Shown piece after piece: positions 1 to 5,132 of a stretch of 5,132 nt of DNA. Made by a program: the position numbers and the translations under genes. Under the pieces are notes generated by a model. That model was not told where the DNA came from and did no database searches. It saw nothing but the letters and a program-made list of their open reading frames with translations. The DNA is taken from the NCBI GenBank assembly GCA_021844725.1, contig JAKBSX010000291.1, forward strand, positions 1 through 5,132, given 5' to 3'. Numbering within the stretch: the first letter of the stretch is position 1; every line of letters starts with the position of its first letter. Source of the DNA: Actinomycetes bacterium (lineage in GTDB: Bacteria; Actinomycetota; Acidimicrobiia; Acidimicrobiales; Acidimicrobiaceae).

Positions 1-30
1 CATATGCACGAAGAACATCCAGACTACTGC
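1..30 (+). repeat. Left copy of an exact 30-bp inverted repeat
   Basis: Bases 1-30 are the exact reverse complement of 1171-1200, with no mismatch. The match stops at base 31 on the inner side; on the outer side the window ends, so it may continue leftward. The partner lies in the amidase gene and encodes residues from about Ile87 to Ala96, just after the catalytic Lys. Read on the plus strand, this copy keeps that reading frame (I-C-T-K-N-I-Q-T-T-A), adds C-G-I-D-A and meets TGA at 47-49. If the repeat runs on to the left, a broken amidase 5' end would face the intact gene tail to tail. It could be a real inverted duplication, a chimeric junction or a contig-end artefact. Confidence 0.9.
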
Positions 31-62
31 TTGTGGGATTGACGCATGAGTCCGTCTGCCTC

Positions 63-1457
63 TCACGAATGACTATCAAGTGTGGGCACTTTCAAATGCC
101 AGCTGCTCCATTTCTGGTAAGCATTCGCCACCTGGAGAACTAGGCTGTCTTGTCTCTCTCGTCCAAGCAGCTGCAGCCCTATTGGCAGACCCTTGCTTGA
201 GAAGCCACATGGAATCGAAATGGAAGGTGAGGCGGTCAGGCTCAGCGGGGCGGTCAGCCACGAGGTGGACTTGGATGGCAGAGTCCTGCCGTCTGAGAGC
301 CGGATGTTCTTCTTGCCGAATTTGTAGGCTGGGATGGGTGTCGTCGGCGTCGCAATTATGTCCACTCCTTGTTGGAAAGCTAATCCGATTATTCTGGAAT
401 AGTAACTTCTCACTCTTAATGCCTGAATATAATCGGTTGCTTTTGTTCTAGCCCCCCTGAGAAGATTTTTTCGAGTCTCCGCTTGGTAACTCGATGCGTA
501 TCTTGCGAGATTTTCTCTGTGATAGTTTGCAGCTTCGGCCATTATCAGAGTGTTGCATGCAATTCGCGCTTCCTTGCTGTGTGGGATAGAGATCTCCATT
601 AGCCTTGCGCCCTTGGCTTCGAGGAGCTTTACTGCATTCTGAAATGCCCTCTTGATTTCGGGTGAAGGCAAGTCAAGGAAGTATTGGTGTGGTATCCCGA
701 TGCGGACCTTTTCAAGCTCGCCATTTCCCAAGTCTCGATGAAATGACGCCGATATCAATGAATCCAAGATGAGTGCGATGTCTTGTACATGCCTGGTCAT
801 GATCCCATAATTGTCTAGGCCCCAGGAGAGGGGGATGATTCCTCTTGTGTCAAGAAGGCCAGGTGTGGGTCTGAAGCCACTAACGCCACACAATGACGAT
901 GGTATTCTTACGCTCCCGCTCGTGTCTGTGCCTAATGATGCCATGCAAAGCGATGCCGCTACGGAGACTGCGGAACCTGATGATGACCCTCCAGTAATGA
1001 AATCTGTGTTCCATGGATTGCGACATCTGCCTGCGAATTCATTCTCTGGCCCACTGAATGCATACTCGTACATGTTGGTCTTGCCGAGAATCACTGCGCC
1101 ACCTTGCTTGAGATCACGAACCACTGTAGCATCATCTGAGGGAACGTGCTGGGCCAGAACCTTCGAGGACGCAGTAGTCTGGATGTTCTTCGTGCATATG
1201 TTGTCCTTGAGTGAGACAGGGATTCCGTCGATAGGGCTTGCCGGCCTGCCAGCTTTGATCCTGCGGTCTGATCTTTTTGCCGATGCGAGCGCAAGATCCG
1301 ACGTCGCAGTTATGAATGAATTAAGATATGGATCAATTTGCTTAATTCGTTCGATGAAGAACTGAGTAATCTCTGAAGATGTAACAGAACCGTCTTGCAG
1401 GCTACTTCCTATCTCGTGAATGCTAGATGTAATGCTGATGCTACCAAGGTGCAACAT
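63..1457 (-). CDS. Amidase signature (AS) family hydrolase, stand-alone, GatA-like
   Basis: This is a complete 464-residue cytoplasmic enzyme of the amidase signature family, which hydrolyses carboxamides through a Lys-cisSer-Ser triad. The likely triad is Lys84 (in S-L-K-D-N), Ser158 (first Ser of the G-G-S-S-S-G-S loop) and nucleophile Ser182 (in D-T-S-G-S-V-R). The 24-residue Ser-Ser gap equals that of FAAH and malonamidase E2. The usual C-terminal elements are present: the A-T-P-T-T-P-I-P strand near 370 and G-L-P-I-G-L-Q-L-L-G near 430. Length is normal and there is no signal peptide or membrane segment. The ATG start is set by an in-frame TGA just upstream; the ribosome site is poor. 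It resembles GatA of tRNA amidotransferase, but no gatB or gatC is present, so a small-molecule amidase is more likely. The substrate cannot be read from sequence. It is transcribed away from the RraA-like gene. Confidence 0.93.
   Translation of the reverse strand: MLHLGSISITSSIHEIGSSLQDGSVTSSEITQFFIERIKQIDPYLNSFITATSDLALASAKRSDRRIKAGRPASPIDGIPVSLKDNICTKNIQTTASSKVLAQHVPSDDATVVRDLKQGGAVILGKTNMYEYAFSGPENEFAGRCRNPWNTDFITGGSSSGSAVSVAASLCMASLGTDTSGSVRIPSSLCGVSGFRPTPGLLDTRGIIPLSWGLDNYGIMTRHVQDIALILDSLISASFHRDLGNGELEKVRIGIPHQYFLDLPSPEIKRAFQNAVKLLEAKGARLMEISIPHSKEARIACNTLIMAEAANYHRENLARYASSYQAETRKNLLRGARTKATDYIQALRVRSYYSRIIGLAFQQGVDIIATPTTPIPAYKFGKKNIRLSDGRTLPSKSTSWLTAPLSLTASPSISIPCGFSSKGLPIGLQLLGRERQDSLVLQVANAYQKWSSWHLKVPTLDSHS
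1171..1200 (-). repeat. Right copy of the 30-bp inverted repeat, inside the amidase gene
   Basis: This segment is the exact reverse complement of bases 1-30. Here it is ordinary coding sequence within the amidase (about residues 87-96), in a full-length, well-conserved frame, so this copy is presumably the original and the one at the left edge is derived. Sequence on both sides differs from what surrounds the left copy as far as can be compared. Confidence 0.9.
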
Positions 1458-1712
1458 TACTCAAGCCTAGTTGATGCGTTTCCACGAGAAGGGGCTGAAT
1501 CCCTTCACCTCTTGGAAATAGAGTAGCGCCGTACCTTCGGTATCTCGACATGTTTTCTCTTCAGCTTCTTTCCCAATTGGTATCCTCGAAGTCTCATTCT
1601 GCCCGCTATTCGTCTTACGCGGCCGCTTTCGCATAAACGACACGGAGGCACACACTGATAGTATTAAGCTGTTTCCGACTCATCTATTGATGATGCAAAA
1701 TGAATAAGCGGA
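1458..1712. other. Divergent intergenic region between amidase and RraA-like genes
   Basis: These 255 bases separate two divergently transcribed genes, so promoters for both should lie here unless one gene is read through. Apart from the doubtful small ORF I see no convincing element. The only A/T-rich box is around 1657-1668 (TAGTATTAA on the plus strand at 1659-1667), about 50 bases before the RraA-like start. No clear -35/-10 pair, riboswitch fold or operator palindrome is evident. Confidence 0.5.
1467..1655 (-). CDS. Doubtful small ORF directly upstream of the amidase
   Basis: A 62-codon frame (GTG start, or ATG at codon 8, bases 1634-1632) ends with TAG nine bases before the amidase ATG, so it would be the first gene of a two-gene transcript. 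The product is polar and basic at its N-terminus (M-R-K-R-P-R-K), acidic in the middle, and ends with an aromatic stretch (Y-F-Q-E-V-K-G-F-S-P-F-S-W). I recognise no family, membrane segment or metal-binding motif. No Shine-Dalgarno sequence precedes either start. An A/T-rich TTAATACTA on this strand (1667-1659) is centred about 29 bases before the ATG, a spacing that would suit an archaeal TATA box with a leaderless message, but that is weak. It may equally be a chance frame in the untranslated leader of the amidase. Confidence 0.2.
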   Translation of the reverse strand: MCASVSFMRKRPRKTNSGQNETSRIPIGKEAEEKTCRDTEGTALLYFQEVKGFSPFSWKRIN

Positions 1713-2537
1713 TTGAATCACAAAATAGTCTTATTAAGATGCGACTGCGAAAAAAGCGCAAGTTTGCCCTACAAGACCAGATTCACATATGATTTCTCCT
1801 ATCAATCTCCCGACCAAGAAACGATCAATTTCTTGAAAAAGACCCCTACTCCAAACATCTCGGATGCCCTTACCCGCTTGGATTTGAAGGCGACCCGCAT
1901 TTGGGGAGTTCTGCCAATAACCCCATTTTCAAGTCCAAACGATCACATCGCAGGCCCTGCGTTGACCATGAGATTCCTCCCCAGTCCTTACAAGGAGCGA
2001 TACCTTGAGTCACCATATCGCCACACCGAATTGATTGAGAGCGCCCCCAGGGGTTCTGTAATCTGCATAGAAGGCGAGGCGAGAGTGGGGATAGGCGACA
2101 GATCTGGGCAGCAAGCTGTTCAGGCAGGAGTTAGTGCAGTCGTTAGTGATGGACCCTGCAGAGACATCGATACGCTGAGGCAGCTTCACCTCCCAATGTT
2201 TGCCCCAGGCGGCCCTATAGGAATCAAAATGGAGTCATATGCGGAGACGATGGAATGCGTTGCGCATAATATTCCGATCTACGTGGGAATACACTCTCAG
2301 CCGGGTGCTCAGATTCGCCCGGGCGATATGGTGGTCGGGGATAACAATGGCGTCGTTGTCATCCCGCATACAAGACTCAAGGAAGTTGTCTCGGTGGCAA
2401 GAGAGATCGTCGAGCTCGAGGTGGACATGAAGCAGATGGTAACTAATAACAAACCTTGGAGTGAAATTTACAAAACCGTTCATGCGAGCAAATATATCAA
2501 AGGCTACGCAAAGGAAACGAAGAAAGGATCAAAATAG
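1713..2537 (+). CDS. RraA-family protein (HMG/CHA aldolase-like)
   Basis: The 274-residue product belongs to the RraA/demethylmenaquinone-methyltransferase-like family. Its enzymes are mostly divalent-metal class II pyruvate aldolases (4-hydroxy-4-methyl-2-oxoglutarate or 4-carboxy-4-hydroxy-2-oxoadipate aldolase, which also decarboxylate oxaloacetate); others are RNase E inhibitors. The core runs from about residue 40: T-P-N-I-S-D-A-L (46-53), G-P-A-L-T (81-85), S-D-G-P-C-R-D (145-151) and P-G-D-M-V-V-G-D-N-N-G-V-V-V-I-P (203-218). Arg150 and Asp151 match the pair that binds pyruvate carboxylate and metal, so enzymatic activity is plausible. Some 35 residues precede the core, longer than in compact RraA proteins, and the start is uncertain: TTG 1713 follows an in-frame TGA at 1701 with no good ribosome site; TTG 1764 is an alternative. 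The gene stands alone on this strand and converges on the operon to its right. Substrate unknown. Confidence 0.88.
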   Translation: MNHKIVLLRCDCEKSASLPYKTRFTYDFSYQSPDQETINFLKKTPTPNISDALTRLDLKATRIWGVLPITPFSSPNDHIAGPALTMRFLPSPYKERYLESPYRHTELIESAPRGSVICIEGEARVGIGDRSGQQAVQAGVSAVVSDGPCRDIDTLRQLHLPMFAPGGPIGIKMESYAETMECVAHNIPIYVGIHSQPGAQIRPGDMVVGDNNGVVVIPHTRLKEVVSVAREIVELEVDMKQMVTNNKPWSEIYKTVHASKYIKGYAKETKKGSK

Positions 2538-2596
2538 GTTCCATTTCCGAATCGATCTTTCCCGCCAGAAAAATGCTGCCTAACGCCTCAAAGGGA
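2538..2596. other. Convergent spacer between RraA-like and SnoaL-like genes
   Basis: The two stop codons are 59 bases apart and face each other, so both transcripts must end in or near this gap. I find no stable GC-rich hairpin with a T tail on either strand. The minus strand has a run of five Ts (2573-2569) about 25 bases after the SnoaL-like stop, which could serve as an oligo-T terminator in an archaeon; the plus strand has only short T runs. Confidence 0.4.
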
Positions 2597-3127
2597 CTAG
2601 AACCATTCTTTCAGTTGCGCGAATATTGTAGTATCCTTACTTGACCTGCTATCTGACCCCGGGAAGCCCACGGTATTCCAGGAATCAATGGAGATTCTAG
2701 TTCTGTACTTGTGGTAGATTGACATTGTCTTAAATTTCCATTTGCCTCCGAGTTTCTCAAAGCTCATTTCGTAGAACCCTCCTTCGACTATTGGCACACC
2801 TTTGTGGGTCGCCGTGGAATGCCAATATGCTAGTCCAACCACGCGACCTTTGTCTGCTGCTCGCAATGCGATATTGGATGTGAAATGCATTCGATCTGAG
2901 GAAAACGACTTCGTCTTTTCTAGAAACTTCTTGAATGAAGCTATGCCTTGAAAAGTCAGTTCTTGAATAACAACGTTGATTGTTATGTCAAACGAAAAGA
3001 TTCGCCCAAACTGGCTGTAGGCCTTCCGATCTACAATTCGACAATACTCAGAAATTAGGTCCTCAATCTCAAATCTATCCGCCGCACTAAGTGGAGCGCG
3101 AATTTGCTTCGACACTGATGGCCTCAC
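2597..3127 (-). CDS. SnoaL-like / NTF2-fold protein, possible dehydratase or isomerase
   Basis: The 176-residue protein looks like the SnoaL_4 group of the NTF2-like cone fold, which holds scytalone dehydratase, bile-acid 7-alpha-dehydratase (BaiE), ketosteroid-isomerase relatives and dioxygenase small subunits. The opening helix pattern (D-R-F-E-I-E-D-L-I-S-E-Y, 17-28) is typical. From memory of BaiE, whose site uses Tyr30, Asp35, His83, Asp106 and an Arg near 146, the same spacing gives Tyr28, Asp33, His81 and Arg142 or Arg144 here; the second Asp has no obvious match (Ser104/His103 region). A dehydratase or isomerase role is therefore plausible but not shown. About 35 C-terminal residues after the last core strand are polar and of unknown role. 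The start is GTG, overlapping the TGA of the DRE-TIM gene in GTGA, a classic coupling arrangement. Last gene of the operon; soluble, no signal peptide. Confidence 0.8.
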   Translation of the reverse strand: MRPSVSKQIRAPLSAADRFEIEDLISEYCRIVDRKAYSQFGRIFSFDITINVVIQELTFQGIASFKKFLEKTKSFSSDRMHFTSNIALRAADKGRVVGLAYWHSTATHKGVPIVEGGFYEMSFEKLGGKWKFKTMSIYHKYRTRISIDSWNTVGFPGSDSRSSKDTTIFAQLKEWF

Positions 3128-4299
3128 CGTTGATTTTCTACGAGTTGGACAAACTCGCTGTCCGTCATAGCTCTCTTGTTCTTGTCCGCGAACTCATTCA
3201 CTTTGCGTACGATGGTCTCGATCCGTTCCTCTGGTATCGCAAGAGATAGTTCTCTTGCCTTTTCCCTCACAGCGATTGGACCTGACCTCTTGCCAACGAC
3301 GAGCTTTCTGGTCATGCCGACAACGTTCGGGTCGTAGGGTTCATGCAGCCAAGGTCTTGTCCTCGTCGTCATGACATGGATGTCGAGTTTCTGGGTGAAA
3401 GAGTTTCTTCCGAAGACTGGCTTCAATGACGGGATAGGTAGTTTGCTAACCTTGAAGGTGGACTGGGCGACACTCGCCAGCTTTGTCAAATCAATGTTCA
3501 AGTTAACATTGTAGAGAAGTTTCAAAGCGAGCGCAACTTCTTCCGTAGCAGCATTGCCTGCTCTCTCCCCAAGGCCTCCTATTGAGCATTCTATGATAGT
3601 AGCGCCTGATCTGACTCCTTGCAGAGTATTGGCCAGAGCAAGACCAAAGTCATCATGACAGTGGACCGCGATCCTTGCTTTACAGTTTTTCCCGACGAGT
3701 GATATTAATCCGCCGAAGCCTTCAGGATTCATCACGCCCGTTGAATCTGATACAACAATTTGGTTGACGCCTGCGCCGATTGCGGAATTGACCAGTTCGA
3801 TGAGAAAAGAGGTGTCAGCCTTGCTTGCAAAGCTCGGTCCAAAGGAAATTTGTTTGGCTCCGTTTGATTTTGCAAACGAGGCAATTTTGACGACTGTTTG
3901 AATTGCTGTGGCTCTATCAATGCCCAAGTCGCGAAGGTGCTCATCGTCACTTCGGAATATGAAGTGAACAATATCTGCCCCACTTTCAACAGCCGCAGTA
4001 ACCTGTTGCTCCCAATTCTTGGCATAACCAACACACATGATTTCCAGAAGAGACTTGCAGCCTCTCTCTTTCAGCTTCCTCAAGACTCCGACATCATCAG
4101 GAGAATATCCGCATTGAATCTGGTGAATCCCGGATTCAGAGAGCCCCATTGCGAGGTCTAGCTTCTCCTCTTCATTCAGAGCAAAATCCGCAGTCTGCTC
4201 TCCTTCGCGCAGAGTTATGTCCCGCAGTACTATGTCGATATTTGGAAGTCTTCCAAGCTCGTTGAACTTTGGGAAACTCCACCTGGGGAATTCATTCAA
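3124..4299 (-). CDS. DRE-TIM metallolyase, isopropylmalate/homocitrate/citramalate synthase group
   Basis: The 391-residue protein fits the alpha-isopropylmalate/homocitrate synthase family, which condenses acetyl-CoA (or a similar acyl-CoA) with a 2-oxo acid. Both family signatures match: L-R-E-G-E-Q-x10-K (30-46) and I-A-V-H-C-H-D-D-F-G (210-219). Expected metal ligands are Glu32, His213 and His215; the L-R-E-G form, with Glu for Asp, is that of lysine-pathway homocitrate synthases. G-G-L-G-E-R-A-G-N (241-249), a D-I-H motif (His308), H-E-P-Y-D-P (319-324) and V-G-K-R-S-G (335-340) follow. Length is that of NifV or homocitrate synthase; the LeuA regulatory domain is absent. Odd points: Gln62 sits where the DRE Glu should be, and the usual E-D-x-x-R stretch reads F-G-P-S-F-A-S-K (153-160). 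No lys, leu or nif genes are nearby, so the substrate is open. The TTG start overlaps the SDR stop by 8 bases and is uncertain. Confidence 0.9.
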   Translation of the reverse strand: MNEFPRWSFPKFNELGRLPNIDIVLRDITLREGEQTADFALNEEEKLDLAMGLSESGIHQIQCGYSPDDVGVLRKLKERGCKSLLEIMCVGYAKNWEQQVTAAVESGADIVHFIFRSDDEHLRDLGIDRATAIQTVVKIASFAKSNGAKQISFGPSFASKADTSFLIELVNSAIGAGVNQIVVSDSTGVMNPEGFGGLISLVGKNCKARIAVHCHDDFGLALANTLQGVRSGATIIECSIGGLGERAGNAATEEVALALKLLYNVNLNIDLTKLASVAQSTFKVSKLPIPSLKPVFGRNSFTQKLDIHVMTTRTRPWLHEPYDPNVVGMTRKLVVGKRSGPIAVREKARELSLAIPEERIETIVRKVNEFADKNKRAMTDSEFVQLVENQR

Positions 4300-5132
4300 T
4301 CTTCTTGTCTTGCCCCTTGGAATTTCGTCTATGCGATAGCGAAACTCTCTGTACTTGACTTGTGTCTCCCAAAGTCATCATTGCGCCGCCGTTGACCTCG
4401 ATCGTGGAACCAGTAATATATGACGATTCTTCACTTGCGAGAAATCTAACAGCATCAGCTACTTCGGTATCAGAGCCATATCGTCTCATTAGTGTGTGTG
4501 CCCTTAGCAAAGTCCTGTTTGATTTTTTTACAGCATTCGAACTCGGACCCATGCCAGTATCAATGAAGCCAGGGGTCACCGCATTAGCCCTTATTCCAAA
4601 AGGGGCACCGCAGACAGCTAGGGATTTGGTCAAACCTATCAATCCGGCCTTTGAAGCAGAATAATGCACTTGACCAGTGAAGCTTCCAATCTGACCAGAT
4701 ATAGAAGACATATTCACGATGGATCCACCCGATCCTTCCTTAACCATTAGAGCAAATGCTTCTCTGGAACATAAGAAAGCGCCTTTGAGATTCACATTGA
4801 TTACTCTGTCCCAGTCCTTCTCCGTTAGTGTCAGAATCGGAGGAAAAGGCGCAGCGATTATTATTCCAGCATTGTTGACGAGAATATCGATCCTCTTGTT
4901 GCTCGCCTTGATACTGGTAAACATGCGTTCTACCTGAACAGCTTGACTCACGTCTGCGAGAAATCCTTCGGCGTCAATGCCTTGAGCGACTAGATTTCTT
5001 ACTGATGAATTTAAGGCGACCTTGTCATAGTCATTTAAGAGCACTTTAGCTCCTTCATATCCGAGTTTGTTCGCTACTGCGAGACCAATTCCATTCGCCC
5101 CGCCAGTAACAAGTGCTATCTTTCCATTTGCT
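4292..5132 (-). CDS. Short-chain dehydrogenase/reductase (SDR), 5' end beyond the window
   Basis: A classical SDR, a cytoplasmic NAD(P)-dependent oxidoreductase of alcohols and ketones. The frame is open to the right edge: a GTG at 5044 would cut off the cofactor loop, and codons further right encode N-G-K-I-A-L-V-T-G-G-A-N-G-I-G, so the true start lies a few codons outside. In the 279 visible residues: T-G-x3-G-x-G at 9-16, Asp34 ending the second strand (suggesting NAD rather than NADP), N-N-A-G at 86-89, Asn114, catalytic Ser143, Tyr157 and Lys161 (Y-S-A-S-K), and R-A-N-A-V-T-P-G-F near 182. The normal end of the fold, V-N-G-G-A-M-M, is followed by a polar tail of about 25 residues that is unusual and overlaps the reading frame leading into the next gene. 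First visible gene of the three-gene operon. The substrate cannot be predicted from sequence alone. Confidence 0.93.
   Translation of the reverse strand, partial: ANGKIALVTGGANGIGLAVANKLGYEGAKVLLNDYDKVALNSSVRNLVAQGIDAEGFLADVSQAVQVERMFTSIKASNKRIDILVNNAGIIIAAPFPPILTLTEKDWDRVINVNLKGAFLCSREAFALMVKEGSGGSIVNMSSISGQIGSFTGQVHYSASKAGLIGLTKSLAVCGAPFGIRANAVTPGFIDTGMGPSSNAVKKSNRTLLRAHTLMRRYGSDTEVADAVRFLASEESSYITGSTIEVNGGAMMTLGDTSQVQRVSLSHRRNSKGQDKKIE

Noticed and set aside
80..451. Plus-strand ORF of 123 codons
   Set aside because: It lies wholly within the amidase, antisense to its well-conserved C-terminal half, and the translation shows no family features.
811..1365. Plus-strand ORF of 184 codons
   Set aside because: It is antisense to the catalytic region of the amidase, whose Ser-Ser-Lys motifs are unmistakable; the plus-strand product is a shadow.
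63..1457. Glutamyl/aspartyl-tRNA amidotransferase subunit A (gatA)
   Set aside because: The fold and triad match, but no gatB or gatC is in the window and the neighbours are metabolic; the family contains many stand-alone amidases with similar sequence.
1532..1542. Small TACC-TTC-GGTA hairpin in the divergent region
   Set aside because: A four-base stem with no T tail and no flanking complementarity is expected by chance.
1539..1589. Near-direct repeat GGTATCTCGA / GGTATCCTCGA, 40 bases apart
   Set aside because: Short and imperfect, only two copies; too weak to call an operator.
1619..1626. GCGGCCGC palindrome in the divergent region
   Set aside because: An isolated eight-base palindrome with no extended symmetry and no second copy; no evidence that it is a protein-binding site or a cloning scar.
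1750..1756. A-AAA-AAG slippery heptamer in the ATG-1700 frame, suggesting programmed -1 frameshifting
   Set aside because: A -1 slip leads to a third frame that stops at TGA 1834-1836, not to the RraA-like frame; +1 would be needed, which this heptamer does not promote.
3898..4161. Plus-strand and minus-strand alternative ORFs within the DRE-TIM gene (including 3732-4034)
   Set aside because: All overlap the signature-bearing DRE-TIM frame and their translations show no recognisable domain.
4292..5044. SDR starting at the GTG at 5044
   Set aside because: The frame stays open to the window edge and the 29 codons upstream encode the essential TGxxxGxG cofactor loop, so the gene starts beyond base 5132.

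Overview
This 5.1-kb window is protein-coding almost throughout. It carries five recognisable enzyme genes, one doubtful 62-codon ORF, and no RNA gene, CRISPR array or insertion sequence that I can see. Base composition is moderate, judged by eye at a little under 50% G+C. Arg is often AGA/AGG and Ile is often ATA. Three of the four gene starts inside the window are non-ATG (TTG, GTG, TTG), and none has a convincing Shine-Dalgarno sequence. That fits an archaeon or a bacterium that uses many leaderless or coupled starts, for example in an environmental assembly. No gene here fixes the lineage, so the organism stays unresolved.

Layout, left to right. Bases 1-62 lie downstream of an amidase gene and begin with a 30-base segment that is an exact inverted copy of 1171-1200, inside that same gene. 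The amidase-signature hydrolase (63-1457, minus strand) is complete. A 255-base divergent region follows, holding only a doubtful small ORF. An RraA-family (class II aldolase-like) gene runs on the plus strand (1713-2537). After a 59-base convergent gap come three overlapping minus-strand genes, in transcription order: a short-chain dehydrogenase/reductase (SDR; its first codons are beyond the right edge), a DRE-TIM metallolyase of the isopropylmalate/homocitrate-synthase group, and a SnoaL-like (NTF2-fold) protein with dehydratase-type residues. The overlaps are 8 and 4 bases, so these three almost certainly form one translationally coupled operon.

As a set the enzymes could form or cleave a C-C bond (DRE-TIM), oxidise or reduce a carbinol (SDR), dehydrate or isomerise (SnoaL-like), aldol-cleave or decarboxylate a 2-oxo acid (RraA-like) and hydrolyse an amide (amidase). 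That reads like a small-molecule pathway I cannot match to a named one; the substrate is unknown and linking the flanking genes to the operon is inference. The main oddities are a Gln where the DRE-TIM family has its defining Glu, ambiguous starts for the DRE-TIM and RraA-like genes that could reflect frameshifts, and the inverted repeat at the left edge, which could be a real rearrangement or an assembly chimera.
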